A stretch of 64,000 nucleotides of DNA. It comes from Pontiellaceae bacterium B12227. Its GTDB lineage: Bacteria > Verrucomicrobiota > Kiritimatiellia > Kiritimatiellales > Pontiellaceae. Made by a program: the position numbers and the translations under genes. Below the pieces are notes generated by a model. The model was not told the DNA's origin. It ran no database searches and worked only from the letters and a program-made list of their open reading frames with translations. The stretch is taken from contig JAROAZ010000016.1 in NCBI GenBank assembly GCA_029432775.1, forward strand, positions 62,001 to 126,000, given 5' to 3'. Positions 10,627-20,416 of this stretch are shown piece after piece. Each line of letters begins with the position of its first letter. Position 1 is the first letter of the stretch.

Positions 10627-12302
10627 TGAAAACACATACATGGATCGTTTTAATTCTGCTGGGCCTGGTTCCGTTTTCCAGGGGTACGGACCGACCGAAC
10701 ATCGTGGTCTTTTTTACGGATGACCTGGATTTCGATGAAGTCCCGCGTTCGCTGTACGACCTCGAAAAGTTCCCGAGCCACACGGGTATGAAACAGCAGG
10801 GATTCTATGCGGATGACTTCCCGAAGTTTGACCAGCCGCAAAACGACTATTTTGAAAATCCCGACATGCTGATGCCGCACCTGGAAAAGCTGGCGCAGCA
10901 GGGCGCTGTGCTGGACCGGTTTTATATTACCTCCCCCATCTGCACGCCCAGCCGCTACTCCATGCTGACCGGCCGCTATGCCAGCCGCAGCACCGGCTTC
11001 CGGAGAAAGCAGCCCGATGGTCGCCCGGCCAGTATCGACTGGAGCGCCAATCTGGACAAAAAGGAAAGCAACCTGCCCAAAGCACTTCAGCAGGCCGGTT
11101 ACACCACCGGCATGGTCGGAAAATGGCATAACGGCCATGGTGCCGGTTCCTATAATTCCGAACTGCGCAACATGAAACTTTCCGATCCGAGTGTAAACGA
11201 TTTGGTGAAAGAGGCCCAGCGCATCGAATGCGAAACCATGTGCAAAGAACAGGGATTTGATTTTGCGGCCAGTCTCCAGATCGGAAACGTCGGCGCACTG
11301 AAAGCTCCGAAAAAACTGCGACTGGAAAACCTGCACTGGGTGACGCAGGGCGCGCTCGATTTTATCGATTTTGCCGTCGAGAAAAAAGAGAAACCCTTCT
11401 ACCTCTATGTGTCGCTTCCCCTGCCGCACCGTCAGTATTACGATTCGCAGTCCCGCAACCCGAATGCCTCCTACTGGTTCGAGCGCGATCCCCGCGCAAC
11501 GCCGGGCGGTTATCTGGATGAAGTATCCGACTGCATGCCGTCCTATGAAGATGTGGTTCGCCGCTGCAAGGAAGCCGGCCTGCCGATGGTTAACGCCTAT
11601 GGAACACACATTGATGACAGCCTGGGCGCGATCCTGAACAAACTCGAAGAACAGGGCCTTGCCGAAAATACGCTGTTCGTTTTTACCAGCGATCACCAGA
11701 GCCGCGCCAAGAATACAGTGAGCGAAGCCGCCCGTGTGCCGTTCGTGGTCCGATGGCCCGGTAAAGTGAAGCCCGGCACCCGTCAGGCCGGCATCGGCTC
11801 CAACGTTGATCTCGTCACCACCTTCCTCGACATTGCCGGCTACGACGATGCGAAGTCCGACGTCGGCATGGACGGCCAAAGCATGAAACAAATGCTGACC
11901 GGAGAAACGGATAAAGGCCGCGACTCACTTTATCTCGAAGTCATGTATAACCGCGCCGTCGTGACGGATCAGTTTAAATACATCGCCTGCCGCGCCCCCG
12001 CCGAAGTGGAAGAACGCATCGCCAAAGACGCCATCGCTGCATTGGAACAGCAACGCCGACGCCGCGTTTCCTGGGACGGCCGCGAAAATGTACCGGGCAA
12101 TGCCAGCAAAGGGGTCATCATGGATGGCGACCGCGAAATCCCCGGCTATTTTGACAAAGACCAGCTCTATGACCTTAAAGCCGATCCGTTCGAACAGAAC
12201 AATCTGGCCGATGATCCGGCCTATGCCGGCAAACTGACTGAAATGAAAACGCTGTTATCGTCCTATCTGGCCGACTTGCCCCACCCCTTCGGAGAATTCT
12301 AA
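10626..12302 (+). CDS. Secreted sulfatase 2 (Cys-type, S1 family)
   Basis: Sulfate-ester hydrolase of 558 residues with a signal peptide (first ~20 residues), the metal motif [13 protein letters not shown] and formylglycine site Cys106 in [18 protein letters not shown] segment stands where many relatives have S-D-N/H-G, and a C-terminal [11 protein letters not shown] block is usual for the family. The start overlaps the preceding stop by one base and the stop overlaps the next ATG by one base. That coupling suggests fixed ratios among the FAD protein and both sulfatases. The sugar specificity is unknown. Confidence 0.92.
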   Translation: MKTHTWIVLILLGLVPFSRGTDRPNIVVFFTDDLDFDEVPRSLYDLEKFPSHTGMKQQGFYADDFPKFDQPQNDYFENPDMLMPHLEKLAQQGAVLDRFYITSPICTPSRYSMLTGRYASRSTGFRRKQPDGRPASIDWSANLDKKESNLPKALQQAGYTTGMVGKWHNGHGAGSYNSELRNMKLSDPSVNDLVKEAQRIECETMCKEQGFDFAASLQIGNVGALKAPKKLRLENLHWVTQGALDFIDFAVEKKEKPFYLYVSLPLPHRQYYDSQSRNPNASYWFERDPRATPGGYLDEVSDCMPSYEDVVRRCKEAGLPMVNAYGTHIDDSLGAILNKLEEQGLAENTLFVFTSDHQSRAKNTVSEAARVPFVVRWPGKVKPGTRQAGIGSNVDLVTTFLDIAGYDDAKSDVGMDGQSMKQMLTGETDKGRDSLYLEVMYNRAVVTDQFKYIACRAPAEVEERIAKDAIAALEQQRRRRVSWDGRENVPGNASKGVIMDGDREIPGYFDKDQLYDLKADPFEQNNLADDPAYAGKLTEMKTLLSSYLADLPHPFGEF

Positions 12303-14194
12303 TGGAAACACCGTATAAACAAAAACTGCCCACCCCATCCTACTCCATCTATCTGATCCTCGTTGCCGCCGCCATTCTGACGGCACTGAGCGTCATGACC
12401 TGCTTCGGAGCCGAACGCCCCAATATCATCGTCTATTTCGCGGACGATATCAGCGCACGCGAAATTCCAATCTATGGAAGTTCTGTCTGGATCGACCCGC
12501 TGCGCGGAGAAACTTCGGATCTAAACTACCGCGCTAAGATGCCGGTGCTCGACAAACTGGCGACTGAGGGGTGCTGGATTAAGACCGCCTGGGCCGCGTG
12601 CGTCTGCAACCCCAGCCGTGCCATGATGATGTCCGGTCGCTACGGTTATCAGACCAAATGGTGGAACAACAAAGATAAGGGCGTGGGTCCCGACGAAACC
12701 GGCAAAGTCAACGGCTCCTGGCCGGTCTATATGAGCTCGCCGCTGTTGATCGGGCACATCGCGCAGAAAGCCGGTTACGGCTCCTACTGGTCCGGCAAAA
12801 CCCAGATGGCCGGAAGCTGGGAAATGCACGGGTTCGACGAAGGCTGTTTCACGCCCGGCAACCTGACAAACAAGGACAATCCCTACACCGACCTCAAACA
12901 CGAATACAAAAAAGTCGATGGCGAACGAGTGCTGGTAAATATCGACAATGGCGAAGTGTGCGACACCTATCTACAGCACAGCTGGAACTTTTCCCCGCAC
13001 GTAAAACTGATGAACCATCCGTCGGATCCCGGCAAGATTGTCTGGTGGCCCAATACACCTGAAGCCCGGAAAAATTATGGCCTCTCGACCTTCGGGCCCG
13101 ATGTGGAACTCGACTTTTCCATCGACTTCATGGAACGCATGCATAAACAGGGCAAACCGTTCTTTGTCTATCACACCACCCACCTCGGTCACGGCGCATG
13201 GGACTGGTTCAACCCCGAAAACGGACAGTGCTGGCCGGGCACCCCGAAAATTCAGTGGGACGGAAAAAGATACCACCGCACCCAACCGATCGTCACCGGC
13301 GATAACGGGGATTACAACGAGCACGACACCATCACCGAACCCGGCATGCACCACCACCTGAACTATATCGACTACCAGCTCTGGCAGTATCAGCAGAAGC
13401 TCGAGGAAATGGGCGTGGCCGAAAACACCGTCATCATTTTTGCCGCCGATAACGGCACCGCTCAATACGGCAAAAACAGCGGCGACCGGCAGAAAGGCTG
13501 TCACATCCCGATGATTATTTATGCGCCCGGTATGACCAAGCACGGCGAGCAGGATGTTCTCGCCAGCGTCGCCGATGTGCTGCCGACCATCGCCGACCTG
13601 ATTGGATTCGAAATTCCTGCACACTATAAAATCGATGGCGAGAGCCTCGTCCCGTTCCTCTTTACCGGAAAAACGGAGCACCGCGACTGGATCTATGCGC
13701 AACGAGGCCCGGAGCAGCTGATCCGCGGAAAGAAAGTACTCAAAGACGGCCGCGATAAATGGTTCGATGTTTCCGGCGATCCGGACGACCTGATCAGCTT
13801 TGGCGAAATCAAAAACTGGGGATCGGTTTCAGAGGCGCATATTCAGGAGCACAAAGAGCTGCAGGAAATCCTGCCCCGGTTTGACACCTACTATCATGAG
13901 TTCAACGCCCCCGGAATTCCCGGCAGTTCTAAATTCAGTCAAAAACGGTACGGCCGTAAAACCCCCGCCCCGGAATTACAAGCGGATCCCACCCCTGCGC
14001 CAGTCATAAAACCGGCCGCGAAAAAGGGCGGGAAAACTAGGGAAGCCTTCTGCGCCGAGAAAAAGATCGTCATGGAGAAAAAGGGGAAAGCCTACGATCA
14101 GGCTAAAGTCGAAAAGATTTTCGACAACATGGATACCGACAACAATGGCCGGGTCACCAAAGAAGAGCAGAAGGCGTATTACGAAAAGAAATAA
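12302..14194 (+). CDS. Sulfatase 3 (Cys-type) with C-terminal EF-hand-like tail
   Basis: Sulfate-ester hydrolase of 630 residues. A hydrophobic segment at about residues 16-36 acts as signal peptide or anchor; it follows an unusually long polar N-terminus. The catalytic Cys102 lies in CNPSR, and [15 protein letters not shown] carries the second metal site. The last ~65 residues are extra: a Pro/Ala/Lys-rich linker and then a calcium-loop sequence ([12 protein letters not shown]) like one EF-hand half. Such tails occur on PVC sulfatases and may aid calcium-dependent folding or attachment (inference). It is coupled to sulfatase 2 by a one-base overlap. A looser palindrome (TTCCA/TGGAA arms) lies at 12465-12479. 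Confidence 0.9.
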   Translation: METPYKQKLPTPSYSIYLILVAAAILTALSVMTCFGAERPNIIVYFADDISAREIPIYGSSVWIDPLRGETSDLNYRAKMPVLDKLATEGCWIKTAWAACVCNPSRAMMMSGRYGYQTKWWNNKDKGVGPDETGKVNGSWPVYMSSPLLIGHIAQKAGYGSYWSGKTQMAGSWEMHGFDEGCFTPGNLTNKDNPYTDLKHEYKKVDGERVLVNIDNGEVCDTYLQHSWNFSPHVKLMNHPSDPGKIVWWPNTPEARKNYGLSTFGPDVELDFSIDFMERMHKQGKPFFVYHTTHLGHGAWDWFNPENGQCWPGTPKIQWDGKRYHRTQPIVTGDNGDYNEHDTITEPGMHHHLNYIDYQLWQYQQKLEEMGVAENTVIIFAADNGTAQYGKNSGDRQKGCHIPMIIYAPGMTKHGEQDVLASVADVLPTIADLIGFEIPAHYKIDGESLVPFLFTGKTEHRDWIYAQRGPEQLIRGKKVLKDGRDKWFDVSGDPDDLISFGEIKNWGSVSEAHIQEHKELQEILPRFDTYYHEFNAPGIPGSSKFSQKRYGRKTPAPELQADPTPAPVIKPAAKKGGKTREAFCAEKKIVMEKKGKAYDQAKVEKIFDNMDTDNNGRVTKEEQKAYYEKK

Positions 14195-14195
14195 C

Positions 14196-14210
14196 TTCCA
14201 ACCCTTGGAA
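14196..14210. repeat. TTCCAA-N3-TTGGAA palindrome between two sulfatase genes
   Basis: TTCCAACCCTTGGAA begins two bases after the sulfatase 3 stop and ends directly before ATGATTATG, the start region of sulfatase 4. Its right arm supplies the only GGA that could serve as ribosome site. Confidence 0.9.
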
Positions 14211-14216
14211 ATGATT

Positions 14217-15596
14217 ATGAAATCAAAAATCATCACGCTGGCCATCGCGACAACGCTGACGACGCTGGCGACCGCGGATAAACCCAACATCATCATGATC
14301 TACGCCGACGACCTTGGCTATGGCGATGCCGGCTGTTATGGATATGACACACTGGTCCCTACTCCGAATATTGATCGACTGGCCGAAGAAGGAGTCCGCT
14401 GTACACAAGGCTACGTGACCGCTTCGGTCTGCGGCCCCAGTCGGTATGGTCTGCTGATGGGCCAATATCAGATGCGCATCGGTGTGCAATGGAATCAGGA
14501 CACCTGGAGCGACCTGAAAAACGGGACGGTTGAAACGCCTGAAAACAGCCGGGTCGGCAAACAACGCACCATCGATCAGGCACTGAAAGCCGCCGGATAC
14601 GTCACGGGCATGGCCGGGAAATACAACCTGCCCTGCGCGCCCGAAACGACGTTCGATGAATCGTATTCCGTGATGGGTTTCGGCGGCTGTTATTTCCCCG
14701 ATGAAACCGGCAACTACAACAGTGTGGACGGCTACAACAATGGCGGCGGAAACAAAGAGATTGTCTGGGGACCGAAACGCCCGGGTGAAGAATATCTGAC
14801 CGATCGCCTCGGACGCCAGACGGTAGAGTTTATTGAAAACCATAAAGAAGATCCTTTTTTCTTCTACCTCGCATTTAATGCACCGCACAGTCCGATGCAG
14901 GCCAAGACGGCGTATAAACCACGAGTGGCGCACCTGAAAACCGAAGCGCTTAAGATGTACGGCGCCATGGTCATTTCCATGGACGAAGCCATTGGCGAAG
15001 TGCTTGAAGCACTCGACCGGCTGGGACTCGCCGAAAACACCATCGTGGCCTTTGCCAGCGATAACGGCCCGACCTATGCATACAATGTTGAATGGCCCGA
15101 AGACTGGCCCAAAGAACTGCTCGGCTCCGCCGGTAACCTGCGCGGGTATAAAGGACAGATCTGGGACGGAGGACTGAAGGTGCCCTACATCATCCGCTGG
15201 CCGGGTGAACTGGAAGCCGGTCAGGTGTTTGAAAAGCCGGTCAGCACCATGGATTTCTATCCCACATTCTGCGCCGCGGCCAACGCTCCGGTTCCTGAAG
15301 GCACGCATCTCGACGGCGTGGACCTGAAACCGTTTCTAACTGGAGCATCCGAAGGGGCTCCGCATGAAACCCTCTATTGGCACTGGGATGAAAGTGGTGC
15401 AATCCGCAGTGGCGACTATAAGCTATCCGTTTGGCAGGACCTGTTCTGGCTTTACAACCTGGAGGAGGATGTAGCCGAAAAGAACGACCTTGCAAAGTCA
15501 CACCCCGAAGTCGCTGAGCGCCTGATGAAGGACTACAAAGCATTTGTTGCCACCCTCCCCCCGGTCCTCAACCCCAAAGCCCGGAAAAAGAAATAA
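14217..15596 (+). CDS. Secreted sulfatase 4 (Cys-type, arylsulfatase A-like)
   Basis: Sulfate-ester hydrolase of 459 residues from this start. The frame is open further upstream, but ATG 14217 gives a clean signal peptide ([20 protein letters not shown]) and lies ~8 bases after a GGAA; ATG 14211, two codons earlier, is an alternative. The family motifs are [17 protein letters not shown], catalytic Cys72 in [17 protein letters not shown] for the second metal site, and [13 protein letters not shown]. The pattern is the common arylsulfatase A / GalNAc-6-sulfatase-like form and differs from the other three. It closes the glycan locus and is followed by a REP array. Confidence 0.92.
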   Translation: MKSKIITLAIATTLTTLATADKPNIIMIYADDLGYGDAGCYGYDTLVPTPNIDRLAEEGVRCTQGYVTASVCGPSRYGLLMGQYQMRIGVQWNQDTWSDLKNGTVETPENSRVGKQRTIDQALKAAGYVTGMAGKYNLPCAPETTFDESYSVMGFGGCYFPDETGNYNSVDGYNNGGGNKEIVWGPKRPGEEYLTDRLGRQTVEFIENHKEDPFFFYLAFNAPHSPMQAKTAYKPRVAHLKTEALKMYGAMVISMDEAIGEVLEALDRLGLAENTIVAFASDNGPTYAYNVEWPEDWPKELLGSAGNLRGYKGQIWDGGLKVPYIIRWPGELEAGQVFEKPVSTMDFYPTFCAAANAPVPEGTHLDGVDLKPFLTGASEGAPHETLYWHWDESGAIRSGDYKLSVWQDLFWLYNLEEDVAEKNDLAKSHPEVAERLMKDYKAFVATLPPVLNPKARKKK

Positions 15597-15607
15597 GCAG
15601 CCAGCCT

Positions 15608-15905
15608 GCGGCGGCAACAAAGCGCCGCCCTCCAATCATGACCTTACTGGAGGGCGATGGTTGTCTTGCGAGCGCTCAGACTCGCTTCGCGGCGTCATCG
15701 CATCCCCCGCACCGAAACAACCGCGGCGGCGACGAAGCGCCGCCCTCCAATCATGAGCGCACTGGAGGGCGATGCTTCGTCATCGCATCCCCCGCACCGA
15801 ACAACCGCGGCGGCGCCGAAGCGCCGCCCTCCATCATGGCTGTTCCTGGAGGGCGATGGTTGTCTTGAGAGCGCTCAGACTCGCTTCGCGTCGTCATCGC
15901 CACGC
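15608..15905. repeat. REP array, left side of RAYT-1
   Basis: Three imperfect units start near 15608, 15723 and 15807. Each begins with GCGGCG, a short spacer and GCGCCGCCCTCCA (a GC-rich stem-loop), then a CTCCA...TGGAG inverted pair and GGCGATG. Two units continue with a stretch containing GAGCGCTCAGACTCGCTTCG. The spacing is irregular and there is no gene. These resemble the REP units mobilised or maintained by RAYT transposases, and the matching gene lies next to them. Confidence 0.85.
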
Positions 15906-15917
15906 ATCCGACAGGGA

Positions 15918-16388
15918 TCAATCATGCCAAAACAGTTTTTCGATCTCTCCCTGATACGGCCACTGATCCGACCGCTCAACCAAACCATGTCGCACAGGAT
16001 TATTCTGCACATAGTGCCACTTCTCTGAATAGGAGTCACCTTGTCGCAATTGCGTATCCCAGAAACTGTCCTGCCAGATCGGCTGTTCATCCTGTCGAGG
16101 CCATGATTTCGATGCCGTAGCTTTCCAGTACTTTACCCATTTTTTTAACTCGGGATATTCATGAACCGCAGGAGCGCAAAATAGATGTATGTGATCGGGT
16201 AAAATTGTGTACCGGCCGACAACCCACTGATCGGCTTTCTTCCAGGATGTAAGCAAGAGCACATGAACATCCGGGTGGGCAAAGATCCGTTTCCGATCTT
16301 TGGAACATACGGTCAAAGAAATGATGGATGAAAAATTCGTTTTCTGAATTACCTGTTGATGCGCTGGTTGTTTTCGATCCGGTAACAT
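15918..16388 (-). CDS. REP-associated tyrosine transposase (RAYT-1), Y1/HUH superfamily
   Basis: A 156-residue single-strand DNA transposase-like enzyme. The HUH metal motif is seen in ILPDHIHLFCAP, and the likely catalytic tyrosine is in HYVQNNPVRHGLV, the usual RAYT signature. A WQDSFWDTQLR motif precedes it, as in other RAYTs. It has no IS200-type ends of its own but sits centrally between two sets of three REP units, the standard RAYT setting. RAYTs are thought to act on REP sequences rather than to jump as an insertion sequence. The product shares the same plan as the RAYT at 63454 but is clearly different in sequence, and so are the flanking repeats. Confidence 0.9.
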   Translation of the reverse strand: MLPDRKQPAHQQVIQKTNFSSIISLTVCSKDRKRIFAHPDVHVLLLTSWKKADQWVVGRYTILPDHIHLFCAPAVHEYPELKKWVKYWKATASKSWPRQDEQPIWQDSFWDTQLRQGDSYSEKWHYVQNNPVRHGLVERSDQWPYQGEIEKLFWHD

Positions 16389-16458
16389 GCCGGAATGCTA
16401 TCAAGACATTGTAAGTATAACAGACCATAGTTCCCTTAATATGCAAACCCTTACGATC

Positions 16459-16686
16459 GCGGCGGCGACAAAGCGCCGCCCTCCAATCATGAGCGCACTG
16501 GAGGGCGATGCTTCGTCATCGCATCCAACCGCACCCAAACAACCGCGGCGGCAACGGAGTGCCGCCCTCCATCAGGGCTCTTCCCGGAGGGCGATGGTTG
16601 TCTTTCGAGCACTCAGACTCGCTTCGCGTCGTCATCGCCCCGCGCACCAAAGCAACCGCGGCGGCGCCGAAGCGCCGCCCTCCAAC
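16459..16686. repeat. REP array, right side of RAYT-1
   Basis: Three more units start near 16459, 16545 and 16658, of the same GCGGCG...GCCGCCCTCC type as on the left. The middle one has a change that breaks the stem (GAGTGCCGCC). The 345 bases between the RAYT start and the regulator stop hold only this array and the palindrome at 16729. Confidence 0.85.
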
Positions 16687-16728
16687 TTGGTTATTCCTTT
16701 TGTCATCCCCGGTCCGGCACGTGAAAAA

Positions 16729-16743
16729 TTCCAATCATTGGAA
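16729..16743. repeat. TTCCAA-N3-TTGGAA palindrome overlapping the end of the AraC gene
   Basis: TTCCAATCATTGGAA. Read on the minus strand it supplies the last codon (CAA) and the TGA stop of the regulator gene. Confidence 0.92.
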
Positions 16744-17538
16744 GGCTTTCGAGGGCGGGATGCCTCGGTGCTTTTTATAGGCCCGCGAAAAATAGAGCGG
16801 GTCATCAAAGCCGCTCTTTTCCGCAATCCGGGCCATGCGCCAGTCGGGATTGGCTTTCATCAGCCGGTCGGCCAGTTCGAGGCGCCGGTTCATTTGGTAG
16901 CGCTTGAAGTTCGTTCCCATCATGGTGGTGAACAGATGTGATAAACGCGACGGGCTGAGCCCGACCACCCGGGCGGCTTCCGCCAGGGTCAATGACTCAG
17001 CAGGGTCGGAACGCATGCGTTCAACCAGCGGATTCAACAGGTCATAGTCGCGCCGACCGACGAGCGCATGATTCGCAATGTGGTGGATTAAAACTTCAAA
17101 CATACTCAACAGGTCATCCACTTTTTCCCGGGAAAAAACCGGCATCTTTTTCAGGGCGGCTGTTTCATGCCGGTTCCGGGCGCTCTCTTTGGCACCGGAC
17201 AGGCGGAACTGTCCGATCATAACATAGCCGATGGGGGCCTGCCCCACGCGGATAGGCATCACCGCTTCGCACAGGCCGGCATGACACTGATAAAAATGAA
17301 CCCCGTTCTTTTCAAGTGCGGCGGCGCGTCCCTGCTGGTCATTGGCGAGGCAGGCTTTATTGAAGCCCTGTTCACGACGGCGCATACTGCAATAACTGCA
17401 GATACTTCGATCCTTCCCGATACACATCTCCTCTCCGGCCTGCGAGAAAAAGGCAATGCGTACACCCGTTAAAGACGTGAAGTGACCCAGCAGTTTCAGC
17501 ATTTCCGGACTGAAGATATATTCCATGTTCCGACTCAT
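16735..17538 (-). CDS. PocR-domain AraC family transcriptional regulator
   Basis: A 267-residue regulator. The N-terminal ~155 residues match the PocR/sensory type: a short Cys-rich region (CSYCSMRRREQGFNKAC, then FYQCHAGLCEAVMPI) that in relatives binds a small ligand, followed by a two-helix AraC DNA-binding domain (LAEAARVVGLSPSRLSHLF, then RIAEKSGFDDPLYFSRAYKK). It is transcribed away from the UroD-like gene 126 bases off, so it probably controls that gene and the desaturase-Rieske gene. The last Gln codon and stop are made of the TTCCAATGATTGGAA palindrome, which suggests the original C-terminus was trimmed or replaced when the palindrome arose. Confidence 0.9.
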   Translation of the reverse strand: MSRNMEYIFSPEMLKLLGHFTSLTGVRIAFFSQAGEEMCIGKDRSICSYCSMRRREQGFNKACLANDQQGRAAALEKNGVHFYQCHAGLCEAVMPIRVGQAPIGYVMIGQFRLSGAKESARNRHETAALKKMPVFSREKVDDLLSMFEVLIHHIANHALVGRRDYDLLNPLVERMRSDPAESLTLAEAARVVGLSPSRLSHLFTTMMGTNFKRYQMNRRLELADRLMKANPDWRMARIAEKSGFDDPLYFSRAYKKHRGIPPSKAFQ

Positions 17539-17572
17539 GGACTATTTTTACAAGCTTACAGCATATTTGTCC

Positions 17573-17627
17573 ATCTATATAGCAATTGCATCTATGGTCA
17601 TTTCCAGCCCGATTGTATTATCTATGG
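17573..17627. promoter_or_regulatory. Candidate operator in the divergent AraC/UroD promoter
   Basis: Three direct repeats of ATCTAT(A/G) start at 17573, 17590 and 17620 in the 125-base AT-rich gap between the divergent genes. AraC-type activators bind direct repeats, so this is a reasonable site. It is a weak, short pattern and no clear promoter boxes were identified. Confidence 0.35.
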
Positions 17628-17663
17628 AATCACAAACGGGGTGATAACTAATTGGAGAGTAAC

Positions 17664-18716
17664 ATGACAAAACGCGATGTGGTTAAAATGGTTCTAAACG
17701 GCGTAAAGCCGCCGTATGTTCCGTGGTCCTATAAATTTACAGAAGAGCCGGAAAAAGCACTGACAGAATATCTGGGATGCGACGATCTGGAGAAGGCGGT
17801 CGGGAATCACATCGTTCGCGTCGGCAGCGACATTGGATTTTTTGAGGATATCGGCAACGACCGACTGAAAGACGTGTTCGGCGTCATCTGGGACCGCAGC
17901 GTGGATAAGGATATCGGCGTCTGCGAAAACTGCCTGATCCCGGAACCGACCATGGAAGGTTTTGAATTTCCGGATCCGCTCGACCCGCGATTCTTTGACA
18001 ACATTGAGCCGAAACTGGAAAAATATTCCGATTGTTTCCGCGTATTTGAGCTCGGGTTCTCGCTCTACGAACGCGCATGGACGTTGCGCGGCATGGAAAA
18101 CTTTATGATCGATATGATCGAAGAGCCGGAGTTTGTTCATGAGCTGCTGACCGCCATTGCCGACTATAACCTGGCGCAGGTGGAAGAAGCGCTGAAGTAT
18201 GATATTGATGCTGTCTATTTCGGCGACGACTGGGGCCAGCAGAGCGGCCTGATTATGGGGCCGACCTTCTGGCGTGAATATATCCTGCCGCAGCTGAAAC
18301 GCATGTACGGTAAAGTTCGCGAAGCCGGAAAATTTGTGATGATCCATTCCTGCGGCGATGTCGACGAACTGTTCGACGATCTTGTGGAGGCCGGCCTGAA
18401 CAGCTTTAATCCCTTCCAGCCGGAAGTGATGGATATCCATGCCATCCTGCCGGCCTATCGCGGACGCCTCGCCTTCCACGGCGGACTCAGCATGCAGAAG
18501 ACCCTGCCCTTCGGCACGGTGGAGGATGTGCGCAACGAATCGCGCGATCTGCTGAAACTCGGCGCCGACGGCGGCTATATTTTCTCGCCGTCCCACTCGG
18601 TCGAAAGCGACACCTCGATTGAAAACATGATTGCGTTTATCGAAGAAGCATTTGCCCAGGAAAGTTACCAGGCGCTCTATCCGGGAGCCGGACTGAAGCT
18701 GCCCGCGACCGTGTAA
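17664..18716 (+). CDS. Uroporphyrinogen decarboxylase-fold protein (MtaA/CmuA-type methyltransferase-like)
   Basis: A 350-residue protein of the UroD superfamily. ATG 17664 is chosen because a GGAG ribosome site lies seven bases before it; a TTG 12 bases earlier is possible. It is not a haem-pathway UroD: it lacks the usual N-terminal RQAGRY motif and has MIHSCGDVDELF, the H-x-C-G motif by which corrinoid methyltransferases of the MtaA/CmuA group bind zinc. A third zinc cysteine was not found. Many relatives sit beside AraC regulators in sugar or aromatic-ether loci and their substrates are unknown. The divergent PocR/AraC gene and the following desaturase-Rieske gene suggest C1 or methyl-group chemistry on a small ligand (inference). 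Confidence 0.85.
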   Translation: MTKRDVVKMVLNGVKPPYVPWSYKFTEEPEKALTEYLGCDDLEKAVGNHIVRVGSDIGFFEDIGNDRLKDVFGVIWDRSVDKDIGVCENCLIPEPTMEGFEFPDPLDPRFFDNIEPKLEKYSDCFRVFELGFSLYERAWTLRGMENFMIDMIEEPEFVHELLTAIADYNLAQVEEALKYDIDAVYFGDDWGQQSGLIMGPTFWREYILPQLKRMYGKVREAGKFVMIHSCGDVDELFDDLVEAGLNSFNPFQPEVMDIHAILPAYRGRLAFHGGLSMQKTLPFGTVEDVRNESRDLLKLGADGGYIFSPSHSVESDTSIENMIAFIEEAFAQESYQALYPGAGLKLPATV

Positions 18717-18723
18717 GCAAAAC

Positions 18724-18775
18724 TGGAGGGGCGAGTTCCACCTCGCCCGCGGCCCGGGTGGAACCGGGCCCTCCA
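18724..18775. repeat. Nested inverted repeat after the UroD-like gene
   Basis: Outer arms TGGAGGG and CCCTCCA enclose two hairpins, GGCGAG/CTCGCC and GGCCCGG/CCGGGCC. The cruciform-like unit lies eight bases after the UroD stop. It resembles the REP units of the window in base content but not in sequence. It could act as a terminator or mRNA-stabilising stem; there is no T-run. Confidence 0.7.
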
Positions 18776-18832
18776 AATGGGTTGGGTTTTAACAGAATCA
18801 GGGGAAGACGATGTTAAACAGGAGAACAACTC

Positions 18833-20245
18833 ATGACCAACCCGCAAGATCTCATCATAGAAGAAGAGTGGTTTAAGGCGGATATCGACCGGCGCGAATT
18901 CAAGGCGCTCATGCAAAAGGACGATATCCATGGAATAATCAATACAACGCTGTGGATCGCATCCCTTTTGGGATTCGGTTGGCTGGCCTGGCGGGCCATT
19001 CCGCTTGGCTTAATGTATTCTATCCCGGCCTTTTTGCTGTATGGAATTTTTTACTGTGCCTGCGATGCGCGCTGGCATGAAAGCTCGCACCACACCGTAT
19101 TTAAAACGCAATGGATGAATGTGGCACTGAACTTTTTTGCCACCGCCATGCAGCAGCGCGATATCATCTTCACCACCTGGTCGCATGCACGGCATCATTC
19201 CTACACGGTCATTACGGAAATCGATCCGGAAATCACCGTGACCCGCCCGCCGAAATTCTGGCCGCACTTTCTGGATTTCTTCAGCCTGAAAGAGTGCACC
19301 TACTATTTCCCGGTCCTCATCCAGCACACGCTGGGCATTCCCAGCAAGGCCGCCAGGGATTTTGTTCCGGAAGAGGAGTTCAGAAAAATGTTCTGGTGGG
19401 CCCGCGCCTCCTTTGCACTCAACATGGTTCCGGTGGCATTGGCGATCACCTACCGCAGCTGGATTCCCCTGCTCTATTTCATCGGCCCGAAATTCTACGC
19501 CAACTTTGTACAGCGCGCCTTCGTCCTCGCCCAGCATGCCGGCATGGATGAAAACGTATGGGACCATCGCGCCAACTCACGGACCATCAAAGTAAACCCC
19601 CTGCTCGGGTTCCTCTATATGAACATGCAGTATCATATCGAGCACCACATGCATCCGCTCATGCCGTTCCACGCCCTGCCGAAGTTTCACGCTAAAGTGA
19701 AGGACCAGATGCCGGAACCCTATAACGGAATGGGCGCGGTGTATAAAGAAATGCTGCCGGCACTGAAGAAGCAGGCGCTGGACGTCACCTACTACATCAA
19801 GCGACTGGTTCAGGGCGTACTGCCGGAACGACGGGCGGTGAAGCGCAAAGGCGAAGAGATCGGAACGACGACCGGAAGCCAAACTTTCATTCCGCAATGC
19901 GAAACCCCGGAACATGAACGGGTCTGGCATGATGTACTCAAAGCCGATGAACTCATGAAAAACGATTCCATCGATGTGGTCGTTGATGAAGAACACTATG
20001 CGCTATACCAGCTGGACAAAGGCGACTACCGCGCAACCGAAGGCGTATGCACACACGAGTTTGCTCTGCTGGCCGATGGCGTGCTTCAGGACGGTTGCAT
20101 CTCCTGCCCCAAGCACAACGCCAAATATGATGTCTGTTCCGGCAAGGTGCTCACCCGCCCGGGCAAGCGTGACATTGCCACCTATCCCGTCCGCCTGGTG
20201 GAGGGCATGCTGCAGCTGGGCCTTCCGAAAAATGAGGAAAACTAA
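18833..20245 (+). CDS. Membrane fatty-acid-desaturase-like oxygenase fused to a Rieske ferredoxin (MocD/MocE-like)
   Basis: A 470-residue di-iron membrane oxygenase with its own electron carrier. The three histidine boxes are WHESSHH (His82, 86, 87), SHARHH (His118, 121, 122) and HIEHH (about residue 268), with hydrophobic segments near residues 38-78 and around 195-225. The C-terminal ~100 residues form a Rieske [2Fe-2S] domain: Cys406-x-His408 and Cys425-x2-His428. In rhizobial rhizopine breakdown MocD (desaturase-like) and MocE (Rieske) are separate and remove an O-methyl group; here they appear as one chain (analogy, not proof). The AGGAGA ribosome site fixes the start. An O2-using enzyme is notable beside anaerobic-looking genes. 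Lipid desaturation or hydroxylation is the main alternative. Confidence 0.85.
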   Translation: MTNPQDLIIEEEWFKADIDRREFKALMQKDDIHGIINTTLWIASLLGFGWLAWRAIPLGLMYSIPAFLLYGIFYCACDARWHESSHHTVFKTQWMNVALNFFATAMQQRDIIFTTWSHARHHSYTVITEIDPEITVTRPPKFWPHFLDFFSLKECTYYFPVLIQHTLGIPSKAARDFVPEEEFRKMFWWARASFALNMVPVALAITYRSWIPLLYFIGPKFYANFVQRAFVLAQHAGMDENVWDHRANSRTIKVNPLLGFLYMNMQYHIEHHMHPLMPFHALPKFHAKVKDQMPEPYNGMGAVYKEMLPALKKQALDVTYYIKRLVQGVLPERRAVKRKGEEIGTTTGSQTFIPQCETPEHERVWHDVLKADELMKNDSIDVVVDEEHYALYQLDKGDYRATEGVCTHEFALLADGVLQDGCISCPKHNAKYDVCSGKVLTRPGKRDIATYPVRLVEGMLQLGLPKNEEN

Positions 20246-20253
20246 AGCTGAAC

Positions 20254-20268
20254 TTCCAATCATTGGAA
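20254..20268. repeat. TTCCAA-N3-TTGGAA palindrome after the desaturase gene
   Basis: TTCCAATCATTGGAA, intergenic, eight bases past the stop. Confidence 0.9.
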
Positions 20269-20416
20269 CCGCGGTTTCTACAGAATCAACCTCGTGGGTA
20301 TTGATGAGGAGAACCCAGGCCAAAGGGACCGACATGCAGAATTCACGGTTTTTGCATTGGGCAATGTTCGGGGAATGGTCCATAGTTTCGCCCGATTTTA
20401 ACTACGAGGAATGATC

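Noticed and set aside
17664..18716. Haem-pathway uroporphyrinogen decarboxylase (hemE)
   Set aside because: The N-terminal RQAGRY substrate motif is missing, and H-x-C-G and the gene neighbours point to the methyltransferase branch.
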